DNA of 64,000 nucleotides from Aquimarina atlantica. Lineage in GTDB: Bacteria; Bacteroidota; Bacteroidia; Flavobacteriales; Flavobacteriaceae. Positions 25,230 through 34,800 of the stretch are shown in pieces. Position numbers and translations under genes: made by a program. The notes under the pieces are model-generated. The model was not told the origin of the DNA. It saw only the letters and a program-made list of their open reading frames with translations, and made no database searches. Positions within the stretch are counted from its first letter, which is position 1; every line of letters starts with the position of its first letter. The stretch is from positions 62,001 through 126,000 of the forward strand of contig NZ_AQRA01000004.1 of assembly GCF_000626715.1 (NCBI RefSeq). Reading direction: 5' to 3'.

Positions 25230-25706
25230 TTAATTATATGTATTACGAAGTTTCTCCCAATTGCTATTAGCTTTTGCAACTAATTTTTTGTGATTGTTTT
25301 CTGCAAGCCATAATTGCTGTGCATCTAACTCTATGTTGTATAAAAACAAAAAGTACTTTCCGTCTTTTACTACAAACTTATTCGGGTCAGGTCTAAATTT
25401 GGCACCAGCATACACACCAAATGCACAGAATCCCCCATATTGTGGTAAATATTGTTTAGGGTTCTTATCAAACTTAGACTTCTGCTCTTTAGAAGTAAAA
25501 TAATACACAACCTTCTCATGTTCAGATTTATATTCTTTGTTTCCTCGTTGTGCAATACCGAGGTCCAGATAAGATACAGGACTATATCCCTGTAGTGCTA
25601 TATTGCTGTTATCGATATTATTTCCTTTCTTATCCTGTGCAATAGTAGTCATGGTTGTCATTATCATTACTACTAATATTATTTTTATGTTTTTAAAAGT
25701 TTTCAT
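25230..25706 (-). CDS. Secreted YHS-domain protein
   Basis: A 158-aa protein starting MKTFKNIKIILVVMIMTTMTTIAQ, a secretion signal. I chose this ATG over the upstream one because it opens the signal and avoids overlap with the preceding gene. The YHS-type domain is visible as NSNIALQGYSPVSYLD ... HEKVVYYFTSKEQKSKFDKNPKQYLPQYGGFCAFGVYAG, with a single Cys in GGFCAFG. YHS domains bind metal ions. Last gene of a three-gene operon. Confidence 0.82.
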   Translation of the reverse strand: MKTFKNIKIILVVMIMTTMTTIAQDKKGNNIDNSNIALQGYSPVSYLDLGIAQRGNKEYKSEHEKVVYYFTSKEQKSKFDKNPKQYLPQYGGFCAFGVYAGAKFRPDPNKFVVKDGKYFLFLYNIELDAQQLWLAENNHKKLVAKANSNWEKLRNTYN

Positions 25707-25725
25707 ATTTCTAATTTTAAAATTG

Positions 25726-26076
25726 TTATTTACTTTCACTTAGAGAAACGACTAGAAAAATTACAGCGGCATTTATCCAATAGTAATATCCATCTATTCC
25801 TTTTAGATCAAACAAAAAGGGAAGTATCATAAATGTGATCGCTACCAAAAGATCTATAGCCAGATGTCCCTGGTATGGAATTGTTCTTACAATCCCTAAT
25901 TTGTAATTGGTAAGTATACTAACTACAATTACCGCAAGACCAGTTAAAATCGAAAACCAAAATGCTATCCCTGAAGAGTTCCCTAGATTAAGTAAAATTG
26001 GTAACGTTATAAGGCCTACTGCCGCCGAATAATCGGCTACACCATGCAATGTGGGAGTGATAATTCTTAATTTCAT
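25726..26076 (-). CDS. SPW-repeat-like four-helix membrane protein
   Basis: A 116-aa integral membrane protein with four hydrophobic helices and an N-terminus LHGVADYSAAVGLITLPILLNL that resembles SPW-repeat/DUF-type small membrane proteins. It lies between the SnoaL-like gene (9 bp upstream) and the YHS gene. Its role is unknown. The operon layout suggests a shared stress or metal function. Confidence 0.7.
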   Translation of the reverse strand: MKLRIITPTLHGVADYSAAVGLITLPILLNLGNSSGIAFWFSILTGLAVIVVSILTNYKLGIVRTIPYQGHLAIDLLVAITFMILPFLFDLKGIDGYYYWINAAVIFLVVSLSESK

Positions 26077-26085
26077 GTTTTAATC

Positions 26086-26436
26086 TTAAGCGTTAAAATA
26101 TTCTTCTTGTATAACCTGTCCGTCATTGTTCCATATTCGTCTTATGATTTCATGCCAAAAAATGGTGCTATTATCGGTCATCTCGAAATCAAATGTAAAT
26201 TCTGAAGCAGAAACATTACCATCTACTATCGTATGGTGATGAGTAATACCATTTACTTTTTTAATAGAATTGGCAAAACCTTCCATCTTTTCTACCATTT
26301 GCGCTTTATTTTTGGTCGTAAGGTTATTATAATCAGAGGTTGTAGCATCCTCGGCAAAAAATTGTTTTACCGCATCTACTATTGCTCCTTGTGTAACAAT
26401 ACGATCCATTTCTGTAGCTAATGCTTTAATATCCAT
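26086..26436 (-). CDS. SnoaL/NTF2-like protein
   Basis: A 116-aa single-domain protein of the NTF2-like/SnoaL fold: a starting helix (ALATEMDRIVTQGAIVDAVKQFFAEDATTSDYNN), then helix and curved sheet ending ...IRRIWNNDGQVIQEEYFNA. The fold contains many small enzymes and binding proteins. First gene of the operon with the SPW-like and YHS genes, downstream of an AraC gene in the same orientation. Confidence 0.72.
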   Translation of the reverse strand: MDIKALATEMDRIVTQGAIVDAVKQFFAEDATTSDYNNLTTKNKAQMVEKMEGFANSIKKVNGITHHHTIVDGNVSASEFTFDFEMTDNSTIFWHEIIRRIWNNDGQVIQEEYFNA

Positions 26437-26544
26437 TGTTTTATTTTTAAATGATTAAACAAATATTGTTTTGTAATTACACAACAAATTTCTGGATATG
26501 TCGAGGAAAGAGAGCTACAAAAAAAGTACTAGTTCTTGTACTTT

Positions 26545-27651
26545 TTATTCTTGAAATGTGCTTTTGAAATGTGATGGAGATTCTCCTGTATAATGCTTAA
26601 AAAAGTTAGAGAAATGGTTAGGCTCTTCAAAACCTAACTCTATCGAAATCTCTTTAATTGTAAGGTTTTTGGCTAAAAGAGACTTTGATGTATGAATCAT
26701 TTCAGATCTAATAAGTTTCCCCAGAGAAGTTTGCATTTTATCTTTCACTTTCCGAGATAGTACTTTTGGAGAAAGGTTCATTTTTGAAGCATAAAAGTCA
26801 AGTGTTCTTTCTTTGGTATGGTATTGTTGAAGAAGTTCGAGGATATTCTGAGAGAAAAGATCTCTATTTTGATAATCAAAATCTTCTCTAAATTCTAACG
26901 GATTTCTACCCACGTTATTTTTAAAAACTCTGGTAAAATATGCCGGATCGTTGTATCCTAAATCATAAGATATTTCCTTAATACTTTTATCGGTAAAAGC
27001 AATCTCTTTTTTACTTTCTAATAGTTTTTTACCCGACAACAGAGATTTTAGAGAAATTCCTATTTTATTTTTAATCAAAGATTGAATATTATATCCATTT
27101 TCATCAATCAAAGCAGTGAGTTCTCTATTGTTAAAAGTACTAGAATATTGCATATCAATAATATCCTTTGTATCAAAAATAACCCGGTACTCTTCCTTAT
27201 TGGCCTGAAATGGGTTTTGGCAATACCACTGTTCTGCAGAAGCATCTATGATACGATCTACTGCTATATCATGCCCTGCTGTTTGATTTGTTATTTTTTG
27301 AAAATCATTGGATGCATCAAAATTAATATACCCAAGAGAAATAAGGTGCTTAAACAACACTCTAAACTCTTTATTTCTAATCACCATTTCATCAGGAAAT
27401 TCGATTTTTCGAATCAGGAAGTTATCTGAAAGAAATTTTATATACTGCCCCTTTTCGAGATAAATAGCTTTGTTTTGCCAATCGAAGTAATTCTTAAAAT
27501 CTACCTGAATACCACCACTACCAGATAAAACCTGGAAAAAAGTATATTGATCTATAAAGTATACTTTATTTATTTCTGGTGTAAATTCTATAAACACAAT
27601 AATAGCTTGATTGGTGTATAGTGGGTCGAAATTTTTATCAAAAAATAACAC
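26545..27651 (-). CDS. AraC family regulator with two HTH domains
   Basis: A 368-aa protein with an N-terminal sensing region (residues 1-175) and two AraC-type DNA-binding regions. The second (about 266-365) is complete, with LDFYASKMNLSPKVLSRKVKD and IKEISIELGFEEPNHFSNFFKHYTGESP. The first (about 177-258) also has IKEISYDLGYNDPAYFTRVFKNNVGRNP and so contains a second-HTH-like motif. This is more than one normal AraC domain. It lies upstream of the SnoaL/YHS operon and probably controls it. Confidence 0.88.
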   Translation of the reverse strand: MLFFDKNFDPLYTNQAIIVFIEFTPEINKVYFIDQYTFFQVLSGSGGIQVDFKNYFDWQNKAIYLEKGQYIKFLSDNFLIRKIEFPDEMVIRNKEFRVLFKHLISLGYINFDASNDFQKITNQTAGHDIAVDRIIDASAEQWYCQNPFQANKEEYRVIFDTKDIIDMQYSSTFNNRELTALIDENGYNIQSLIKNKIGISLKSLLSGKKLLESKKEIAFTDKSIKEISYDLGYNDPAYFTRVFKNNVGRNPLEFREDFDYQNRDLFSQNILELLQQYHTKERTLDFYASKMNLSPKVLSRKVKDKMQTSLGKLIRSEMIHTSKSLLAKNLTIKEISIELGFEEPNHFSNFFKHYTGESPSHFKSTFQE

Positions 27652-27774
27652 CTCAACAATCTATTAATTATTAAAATCGACAAAAGTTTTTCTTAAAGAG
27701 TTTAAGAATATACTTTTTAGAATATATAGAGCAAGGTGGTAGAGTGATATATTTTCTTTTTTACAGAAAGCATT

Positions 27775-27801
27775 CTGGGTATAATTTAACAGTATACCCA
27801 G
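27775..27801. terminator. Hairpin at the end of the secretion operon
   Basis: CTGGGTATA / TATACCCAG, a perfect 9-bp stem with a 9-nt loop, 5 bp beyond the last gene of the leftward operon. The T-run on the minus strand is weak. Confidence 0.5.
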
Positions 27802-27805
27802 TTTA

Positions 27806-28318
27806 TTATTTACTTTTTAATACGGTTTTACTTTCCCTGCTTCTTTTTATGATTATAGAATCTCTAAATATTTTTTTTACCGAAATATCTTCTAGCATAT
27901 CCCCTTCTCTAATCTTATAAAATTTATTATTCATTCTAATTAAGATTAGTTCTGAAGTACTTTTAGATCCTTTTACATAACCGTGGTAACTTAATTTAGG
28001 CCATGGTTTCTTAACGCTATTTTTAGGAGTAATATTTGTTTTCTTAGGCCTGTTATTCGACACCAATTTCGTATTTGTTTTACGCTTTTTTGTTCTAGAA
28101 ACAACGTATTTCCCTAAGAATGGGTCTCTTTCAACTTTTCTAAGATCAAAGGTATCTTTCGAAAAATTCATTCTAGGATCCACAATAGTAATTGGATTAA
28201 CCGATACGTTGCTCTCTTCTACATTGTTTCCAAAAAACTTGAAAATTTTATTAAAAACAATTGCCCAGATGACAAGCATAAAAAAAATCAGAACGCTATT
28301 TAAAATCTTTTTATTCAC
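27806..28318 (-). CDS. PilP/GspC-like inner-membrane protein
   Basis: A 170-aa protein: one N-terminal membrane helix (NSVLIFFMLVIWAIVFNKIF), a basic Pro-rich linker, and a C-terminal PilP/GspC homology region recognisable by RDPFLG, then LSYHGYVKG-x-KSTSELILIRMNNKFYKIREGDMLEDISVKKIFRDSIII. In T2SS and T4P this region contacts the secretin and links inner and outer membrane parts. Last gene of the operon. Confidence 0.7.
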   Translation of the reverse strand: MNKKILNSVLIFFMLVIWAIVFNKIFKFFGNNVEESNVSVNPITIVDPRMNFSKDTFDLRKVERDPFLGKYVVSRTKKRKTNTKLVSNNRPKKTNITPKNSVKKPWPKLSYHGYVKGSKSTSELILIRMNNKFYKIREGDMLEDISVKKIFRDSIIIKRSRESKTVLKSK

Positions 28319-28350
28319 TAGCCTAAAAATTACAATTCATTAGGTTCTAT

Positions 28351-29310
28351 TTACTCAACCGTTATTTTTCTAACTTCACTATAAATACTTTTATTACCCG
28401 CTTGATCTAGGATTCTTACTCTCCAATAATAATCCCCTAAATTAGAAAATGTTATTTCCTGAGAGTTCGAACTAGTTGGTACTGTTTCAATTATAGTTGC
28501 AAAACCGCTATCTGTCGCTACTTCTATAACGCTAGATAATGTAGATTGTATTTCTCCTGTATCACTAGGTATATTCCAGGTAAAAGTAATAGGAGATGAT
28601 CCTTTTGCATCGTTATTAGGAGATGCCAATGTGGGTTGGTTAGGTGCTTGAGTATCCAAAAATATCTTTCTCGTTGAGAATTTGGTTTCACTATTATCAT
28701 TTACTGCTTTTACTTTCCAGGTATAAATTGCATCTTCACTCATGACCGTAGAACTAAGTGTAAAATTATTATTGGTTAAATCAGGAGTCTGGATTTCGGT
28801 GGCTGTATTTCCTTGAATGGTTTTATCAACCACAACAGTATATGAAGTTGCCGACTGGATTCTATCCCAGGTTAATATTAAAGCATCCTTATTCGTATAA
28901 AAATTCTCTGATGGTGATGTTAAAAACACAGTTTGATTTGTTAAATCATCTGATACAGAAAGTGTAAAAGAAATAGGAAAACTATAGGCTGTGGTGTACG
29001 CAAAATTTTCTCCTCGTATCCTCCAGCTGTATTCACCAGGATTAAGACCATATGTAAAGTTATTTCCCTTAACTAACGAGTCTAACACACTTCTTTGTGT
29101 AGCCTCTTCTACTACTTGTATTCTATAATCATCTGCATCTGCTAATTCGTCCCATCTAAACTGAACCGAATTACCATCGAGATTACTTTTATCTTTTGGC
29201 GCTACTGTTGTTACCAAATCATCTGTAATATTTTCTTCGAGAACATCATCGCATGCTATTAACAGAAACAAACTGCCAAAAATTACACCTATACTAACTA
29301 TTTTTTTCAT
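28351..29310 (-). CDS. Fibronectin-like repeat lipoprotein in secretion operon
   Basis: A 319-aa lipoprotein (SLFLLIACDD, Cys20). Three beta-sandwich units of Fn3-like pattern follow: VQFRWDELADADDYRIQVVEEAT, LILTWDRIQSATSYTVVVDKT and ITFTWNIPSDTGEIQSTLSSVIEVA. Each has the W-D-x-A-x2-Y core. It may act as a periplasmic or surface partner of the secretion channel, which is inference from its position between PilO-like and GspC-like genes. The start overlaps the preceding gene. Confidence 0.75.
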   Translation of the reverse strand: MKKIVSIGVIFGSLFLLIACDDVLEENITDDLVTTVAPKDKSNLDGNSVQFRWDELADADDYRIQVVEEATQRSVLDSLVKGNNFTYGLNPGEYSWRIRGENFAYTTAYSFPISFTLSVSDDLTNQTVFLTSPSENFYTNKDALILTWDRIQSATSYTVVVDKTIQGNTATEIQTPDLTNNNFTLSSTVMSEDAIYTWKVKAVNDNSETKFSTRKIFLDTQAPNQPTLASPNNDAKGSSPITFTWNIPSDTGEIQSTLSSVIEVATDSGFATIIETVPTSSNSQEITFSNLGDYYWRVRILDQAGNKSIYSEVRKITVE

Positions 29311-29818
29311 AATTCTGAAATATTATCTTTACTCTTAATTTATTTTTTCGTGTTTGGAATTCTTTTTCTTTTACAAATGAAATACTAACAATATTTGAAA
29401 ACTTAAATTCTCTCTCGAATGCATACACTATTTCTAATAGTTCATTAAAATCTCCTTCTAATGTTAATTGGTTACTAATTACATTAAAACCATTACTTTC
29501 TGCTATATGAATTTCATCTAAGTTAAAAACATATACATTATCATATGTAGATGCAAAATCTAGTATTTGTTGTTGTATTTCTTCGGGTTCTACTCCTTGT
29601 TTTCCTATTATTTTATCATAAAATTTTAATTCTGCCTGTGTTTGAGTAACATCGGTTGTTGATGAATTTACATACGCTAATTTATCTTCTAATTCCCGAA
29701 CCTGATCATAGGCGTGTCGAGTGATTTTAAAAGATCGTTTATTCGCTGCCATAAATAGCAATATTCCAATCGCTATAAGCCCAATTAATTTTTGTTTATA
29801 TGTTAAATTTGCAAACAC
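29294..29818 (-). CDS. PilO/GspM-like protein
   Basis: A 174-aa protein with one N-terminal membrane helix (KLIGLIAIGILLFMAANKRSF), a short coiled segment, and a periplasmic ferredoxin-like domain with SNQLTLEGDFNELLEIVYAFEREFKFSNIVSISFV. This is the layout of PilO/GspM, which pairs with PilN/GspL. It overlaps the next upstream gene by one base. Confidence 0.7.
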   Translation of the reverse strand: MFANLTYKQKLIGLIAIGILLFMAANKRSFKITRHAYDQVRELEDKLAYVNSSTTDVTQTQAELKFYDKIIGKQGVEPEEIQQQILDFASTYDNVYVFNLDEIHIAESNGFNVISNQLTLEGDFNELLEIVYAFEREFKFSNIVSISFVKEKEFQTRKNKLRVKIIFQNYEKNS

Positions 29819-31005
29819 TATTGTACAACGATTTTTAAAGTGAATTCACTTTTTTTATTTCTACTCTTACTAAAATCCAAAATCTCTATTTTGGAAATCC
29901 ATTTTTCCTTCTTTAACTCTTTAACCCAAGAATTAATGGGCATACTCGAACTAGAATTACCATTAATAATAATGGTATTTGTTTCAAATATTATCTTTTC
30001 AAAATTCTTAATCTTTTTCTGTGTAGGGTTAATCTTCATGCTATTAAGCCCTACATTATCAGGGATTGAGTTTACAATACGATACATATAAAAAGAAAGA
30101 AAGTTTTGATTTAAAATCCCCGATTCCTGAAGTATTTTTGTTTTGTTCTCTTTTTCGCTTTCTAGTTTTTTTACCTGATTATAAGTATCATTAAGGTTAT
30201 ATAATTGAGATTCGTAGCTTACATACTTATCATTATAGTAATTCAATAATAAATAACTAATCAATAATGCAGACAGGAAAAAAATCCCTAGTACCGTAGC
30301 AACGGTATTAAATGCCTTTTTAAGTACATTTTCTTTTTTATTCTCTTTTAAAAATTCTGCATCATAGCTAAAATCATCTGATGGATATAAATAATGAAGC
30401 AGTGTAGAAAATAAAGGAACCTGGGTATTGTTAATCTTTTCCTCTCCCAGGATATATTCTTTGGTAATAGCATCCTGTTTTTGGGCTTCTATTAGATAGT
30501 TTTCTTCAAAACTCAATTCATAATCGGCAGAAATAATTGATGATGTATTAGATAACCCTTTAAATAGTGTTCCTATAAAAGGGCCAATACTATAATCTAC
30601 AACCAAATATTTACTTTCTAAAAACAGTGCAAAGAATTTTTCTAAAACATCTTTTCTTACTATTGAAATAAAATTTTGTTGATTTTGGTGTAGTTCATAA
30701 ATATAAAAATCATCAATAGAAGCGTTAAACAATACTTCTTTTAAATAGTTTCCTTTTGCAGAAACTTGTTTATTTATAATCCCTTTTCCATAAAAATTAA
30801 GAAGTAAAGGAACCGATGTATTCACTTTATCTTTAACAACGTCAAAATCCTCTGTAGAAAAAGAATTTTCTACCGACAAAGCATCGGATTTCTTATCTAC
30901 TATAAGCACATTATATATTGGGGTATCCCCCAATACTATACCTATAATAGCATATTGTTTTTCCTGAAAAGGCTTTACAATATTATTTTTTATCTGTTCT
31001 AACAT
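29818..31005 (-). CDS. PilM/PilN-like (GspL-like) protein
   Basis: A 395-aa protein. The N-terminal ~230 residues resemble a degenerate actin-like PilM/GspL cytoplasmic domain, followed by a membrane helix (VATVLGIFFLSALLISYLLLNY) and a PilN-like periplasmic region with a coiled segment and SWVKELKKEKWISKIEILDF. In T2SS/T4P this protein links the ATPase to the inner-membrane complex. It is co-translated with its neighbours on both sides. Confidence 0.68.
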   Translation of the reverse strand: MLEQIKNNIVKPFQEKQYAIIGIVLGDTPIYNVLIVDKKSDALSVENSFSTEDFDVVKDKVNTSVPLLLNFYGKGIINKQVSAKGNYLKEVLFNASIDDFYIYELHQNQQNFISIVRKDVLEKFFALFLESKYLVVDYSIGPFIGTLFKGLSNTSSIISADYELSFEENYLIEAQKQDAITKEYILGEEKINNTQVPLFSTLLHYLYPSDDFSYDAEFLKENKKENVLKKAFNTVATVLGIFFLSALLISYLLLNYYNDKYVSYESQLYNLNDTYNQVKKLESEKENKTKILQESGILNQNFLSFYMYRIVNSIPDNVGLNSMKINPTQKKIKNFEKIIFETNTIIINGNSSSSMPINSWVKELKKEKWISKIEILDFSKSRNKKSEFTLKIVVQ

Positions 31006-32900
31006 TAGTAAACAACAGTCGGTTTTATAAACACATGTAACTTTGACTTCTTTTTTTTCTTGGTTTTACTACTAAAAAACCACTTTATTATTGGTATTCT
31101 AGATAAAACAGGTGTTCCTGTTCCTGAGTTTTCTTTTTCTAATTCATCTAATCCTCCCAGAAGTATCATTTCACCATTTCGTACTCGAACCAAGGACTCA
31201 AACTGCTGGGTTGATTTTCCTGGTGGAGCGTTCTCTCCTGCTCTTCCTAAAAAGGCACTCTTTTCTACCACAATAGTTAGTGTTATTTGCTCATCTTTAG
31301 AAACAAAAGGTTTTATATTAACACTTAAATTTGCATCTGTAGCTTTCCATTGACCTGACTGTAAAATATCACTATTTACTCCAGTATTAATTAACCTGTT
31401 ATTTTGTTCGAAGTAATAATTAGTTTCTCCTATAGAAATTTTTGCTTCATGACCACTTAGTGTAGAAATCTTGGGAGTCGATTGCAATCGGATTATAGAA
31501 TTATTTTCTAAAGCCTTTAAATTAAGATAAAAGTCTTTTGCGACTTTACCAAGATTAAAAATACCAAACCCATTAAAGGCATCTATTAACTTATTTACAG
31601 AAGATGAATTTAAAGTAACTTCAGATTGTGGAAATAAAGCTCCAGAAGTAACTCTCTCTTTTTTATCTATTCCTGCTTTAATCCCAGTTTGAATATCGTA
31701 TCCTTTTTGATATTGTACTATAAGTACCTCTATAAGGATCATAGGGACCACTTTATCAATTTGTCTTATATATTCTTTTAACTCTAATATTCTTGGTCTT
31801 GAACCAGATACTACAAATCCATTAAGTTCTATAAACTCCTTAAGTTCTACATTTTCTATTAAGTTTTTAGGTAATGTTTCTAAAACAGTTTCTATCGTTC
31901 TGTTCTCAAGTTGTATAAGTTCTGTACTTCTAAGGCCTTCTCCATTTTGATCTCCGATAAGATAAAAATCATCTGTTTTTTTGTATGTACTGTTTTTACC
32001 CATAAAAACATGATCCAAAAGCTCATCGAAAGTAATTTCATTTACTACCAATGTTGTAGTTGCTCCCTTTGGTTTATCATACATGAAGTAGTTGACATTG
32101 AGTTTTTCTGCTGCTTCTAATATCAGCGAAGTAATATCGGCATCAAATGCCTGAACACTTAAAAACCCACTCGGAAGAACCGTTATTTCTGCAGATGATT
32201 CTGGGCTTCTGGTTTTCTTACCTTTCCTCGACGATCCAGTAGCAGTACCTGCTGCTGGTACTTGATCTTTTTCTACATAATAAAACCCATTATCATCTTT
32301 AGTGATAATTAACCTATTAGATTTAGCCATCATTTCCATTACCTGATCAAATGGTCTATTTAAGATATAAGCAGAAACTTTTTCATTTTTCACATTAGGG
32401 CCTAAGATTACATTTTTACCAGACACATCAGTAATCTTTTTAGCTACGCGAGGTAGAGAATCGTTTTTAAGTTTAATAGCCAAGAAATCATTTTGGCTAT
32501 TGTAAGTGACATCGATTTCTTTAAGCACTTTTGGTTTCGGAAGTTCTTTTGGTTTTATAGTTTTCTTAAAAACAATGATTTTGTTTATAAACTCTATACT
32601 TAGATTATATTTCTTGATCACAAAAAGAAACACATCCTTAACAGGAACATTAAAAAAGCTACTAGAAACAATCTGGTTAAGATCTGGATCTGCACTTATA
32701 TTTAGCTTGTGTTCTATTGCAACAGAGGTTAGAAAATCATATAGTGTAAGTCCCGAAACATCTATCTGTATCGTTTCGTTAAGTTCGGGAGTTTCTTGTG
32801 CATATGCATTAATTTGTTCCTCTATCTTTTGCATGTCTTGCTGTGCATACGAAAGTGGAATTACACAAACTAATACTATATAATATAAAAATTTCTTCAT
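31005..32900 (-). CDS. Secretin (GspD/PilQ-type outer-membrane channel)
   Basis: A 631-aa protein with a signal peptide (CVIPLSYAQ), an STN-like first domain (LYDFLTSVAIEHKLNISADPDL), further N-domains, and the C-terminal secretin barrel: SIIRLQSTPKISTLSGHEAKISIGETNYYFEQ and FESLVRVRNGEMILLGGLDELEKENSGTGTPVLSRIPIIKWFF. These show that it forms the outer-membrane pore. No pilotin gene is visible, though two lipoproteins in the operon could assist. Confidence 0.93.
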   Translation of the reverse strand: MKKFLYYIVLVCVIPLSYAQQDMQKIEEQINAYAQETPELNETIQIDVSGLTLYDFLTSVAIEHKLNISADPDLNQIVSSSFFNVPVKDVFLFVIKKYNLSIEFINKIIVFKKTIKPKELPKPKVLKEIDVTYNSQNDFLAIKLKNDSLPRVAKKITDVSGKNVILGPNVKNEKVSAYILNRPFDQVMEMMAKSNRLIITKDDNGFYYVEKDQVPAAGTATGSSRKGKKTRSPESSAEITVLPSGFLSVQAFDADITSLILEAAEKLNVNYFMYDKPKGATTTLVVNEITFDELLDHVFMGKNSTYKKTDDFYLIGDQNGEGLRSTELIQLENRTIETVLETLPKNLIENVELKEFIELNGFVVSGSRPRILELKEYIRQIDKVVPMILIEVLIVQYQKGYDIQTGIKAGIDKKERVTSGALFPQSEVTLNSSSVNKLIDAFNGFGIFNLGKVAKDFYLNLKALENNSIIRLQSTPKISTLSGHEAKISIGETNYYFEQNNRLINTGVNSDILQSGQWKATDANLSVNIKPFVSKDEQITLTIVVEKSAFLGRAGENAPPGKSTQQFESLVRVRNGEMILLGGLDELEKENSGTGTPVLSRIPIIKWFFSSKTKKKKKSKLHVFIKPTVVY

Positions 32901-32902
32901 AA

Positions 32903-34318
32903 TTAAGCTTTGATCAGCAGCGAATAAATTTCTTCGAGAGAAGTTTCCCCTTCTTCTAATAAATTAAAAGCTTTATCCGCGAGGCTTTGGTATTTATAAC
33001 TTATATTTTGTTCTAGATTATGACTATTATTTTTAATGGCATTCACCACATCATCTGTGATCGATACAATTTCATAAATTGCTCTTCTGCCCTTATACCC
33101 GGTATAGTAACATTCTGTACATCCTACCGGCATATGATGTGTAGATAAGGCCCTAGGAAGCTTATAATTTCTAGGAAGTTCTTCTTCGTTAAAAGGAGTC
33201 TCTTTTTTACAATGCGGACATAATTTTCTAACTAATCGCTGCGCAACAGATAGGTTTAAAGTCTCTGCAATATAAAATGCAGGAACTCCCATATCAACTA
33301 ATCTGGATATGGTTCCCAGTGCAGAATTAGTATGTATTGTAGACAATACTAAATGTCCTGTTAATGAAGCTCTGATAGCCATTTTAGCAGTCTCGGCATC
33401 CCTGATTTCCCCCAGCATGATTATATCTGGATCTTGTCGTAAAAATGACCGCAATGCAGAAGAAAAAGTAAGCCCGATATCTTCTTTAAGTTGTACTTGA
33501 TTAATTCCCTGTAACGTATATTCAATCGGATCTTCTACGGTTACAATATTTCTTTTTACATCATTAAGAAGTTTTAGCGTAGCATACAGTGTTGTTGTTT
33601 TACCAGATCCGGTAGGCCCGCTAATTAATACAATACCGTTATTCTTTTTTACGGCTTCAAGGTATTTAGCTTTTTCATCTGCCTCCAACCCCAGATCTTC
33701 TAATCTAATATTAGAAGCATCTTTTCCTAACAGACGCATCACCACTTTTTCACCATGTAAGGTGGGTAATATAGAAACCCTAATATCAAAATCTTTATAA
33801 TCTATCCTTCCGTCTTGTGGTAGTCTTTTTTCTGTGATATCCAGATTAGATTCTATTTTGATCTTATTTACTAATTCTAAATAACTCTCTTTAGGAATTT
33901 TATATTTTTCAACTAAAACACCATCAATACGTAATCTTGCTCTTGCTTCCTCTTCATATACTTCAAAATGAATATCACTACTACCAATAGATTTGGCTTC
34001 AAAAATCAAATTATCCAAAAAGCTACTTTCTACAGTAGATATACTTTGTGTTGCTTCCTGATCTCTAGTATTCTTTCTGTAATAAACAAACAGTGCTTTA
34101 TTTAATCGTTCTGATGAAATCTCATCAAACTTCAATGATTTTCCCAAATACAATTCTAACTCTTCTTTGATCTCAGAATTTACTTTTTCTGCATCGATAT
34201 AGAGTTCCATTACATCCTCGGTATTGTTCTTAGGAATAATACTATAATGATGTGCTAAATCAGCGTTGATAAGCTGTTTTAGTTCTACAGATATTTCTAT
34301 GTTAGCATCAGTACTCAA
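32903..34318 (-). CDS. gspE: GspE/PilB-type secretion ATPase
   Basis: A 471-aa ATPase. Walker A is GPTGSGKT (234-241), Walker B is near 298-303 (DIIMLGE), with the Asp box VEDPIEYTLQG and the His box region TGHLVLSTIHTN between and after them. A zinc site is formed by Cys367, Cys370, Cys400 and Cys403. The N-terminal N1E domain is shorter than in proteobacterial GspE. It powers pseudopilus or pilus assembly at the cytoplasmic face. Confidence 0.95.
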   Translation of the reverse strand: MSTDANIEISVELKQLINADLAHHYSIIPKNNTEDVMELYIDAEKVNSEIKEELELYLGKSLKFDEISSERLNKALFVYYRKNTRDQEATQSISTVESSFLDNLIFEAKSIGSSDIHFEVYEEEARARLRIDGVLVEKYKIPKESYLELVNKIKIESNLDITEKRLPQDGRIDYKDFDIRVSILPTLHGEKVVMRLLGKDASNIRLEDLGLEADEKAKYLEAVKKNNGIVLISGPTGSGKTTTLYATLKLLNDVKRNIVTVEDPIEYTLQGINQVQLKEDIGLTFSSALRSFLRQDPDIIMLGEIRDAETAKMAIRASLTGHLVLSTIHTNSALGTISRLVDMGVPAFYIAETLNLSVAQRLVRKLCPHCKKETPFNEEELPRNYKLPRALSTHHMPVGCTECYYTGYKGRRAIYEIVSITDDVVNAIKNNSHNLEQNISYKYQSLADKAFNLLEEGETSLEEIYSLLIKA

Positions 34319-34800
34319 ATGATAAAGTCGTAAAAAATGTTAGTTGATAAAAATAAATTTGGAATCATCAAACCGATGATATATAGTGATAAATATCCCG
34401 CCAATGGTATCGTTTTTTGTTCATCTTTATTCTGAAATATTGCATACAATACTAAAGACAATATCATCCCCGAAATAAAGAACAACATATAATTTCTAAA
34501 GGAAAAGAGAGGAATCACAGCGATTAAAAACACCAAATCTCCTATACCAATATATTGCTTAAATGGGTTTTGAAATTTTGACTTTTTAATGGAAAAATAT
34601 GCCGCAATTGAAATGAAATTAATTCCGATAAATGCCAATGATTTCAAACCATCAAAAAGAACTATGATATCTTTATTCATATATATACTCACCACAAACA
34701 CCAAAATAGGTAGCCCGATGTGTATATGTCTATATTTGATATCCTGATATAGCATTACTCCAAAAGAGATGAATAAAATAGATACTAATACGTATGTCAT
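34315..34800 (-). CDS. Prepilin peptidase, minimal form (A24 family)
   Basis: A 161-aa membrane protein containing only the aspartyl protease part of prepilin peptidase: catalytic Asp20 (LYQDIKYR) and Asp88 in the GIGD motif. The N-terminal domain with the zinc-binding cysteines and methyltransferase function of PilD/GspO is missing, as in TadV/FppA-type peptidases. It is encoded between the ATPase and pilin genes with 4-bp and 1-bp overlaps, so it very probably processes the four pilin-like products. Confidence 0.85.
   Translation of the reverse strand: MTYVLVSILFISFGVMLYQDIKYRHIHIGLPILVFVVSIYMNKDIIVLFDGLKSLAFIGINFISIAAYFSIKKSKFQNPFKQYIGIGDLVFLIAVIPLFSFRNYMLFFISGMILSLVLYAIFQNKDEQKTIPLAGYLSLYIIGLMIPNLFLSTNIFYDFII

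Noticed and set aside
25370..25555. Small ORF on the minus strand
   Set aside because: It overlaps the YHS gene in another frame and has no family features or start context.
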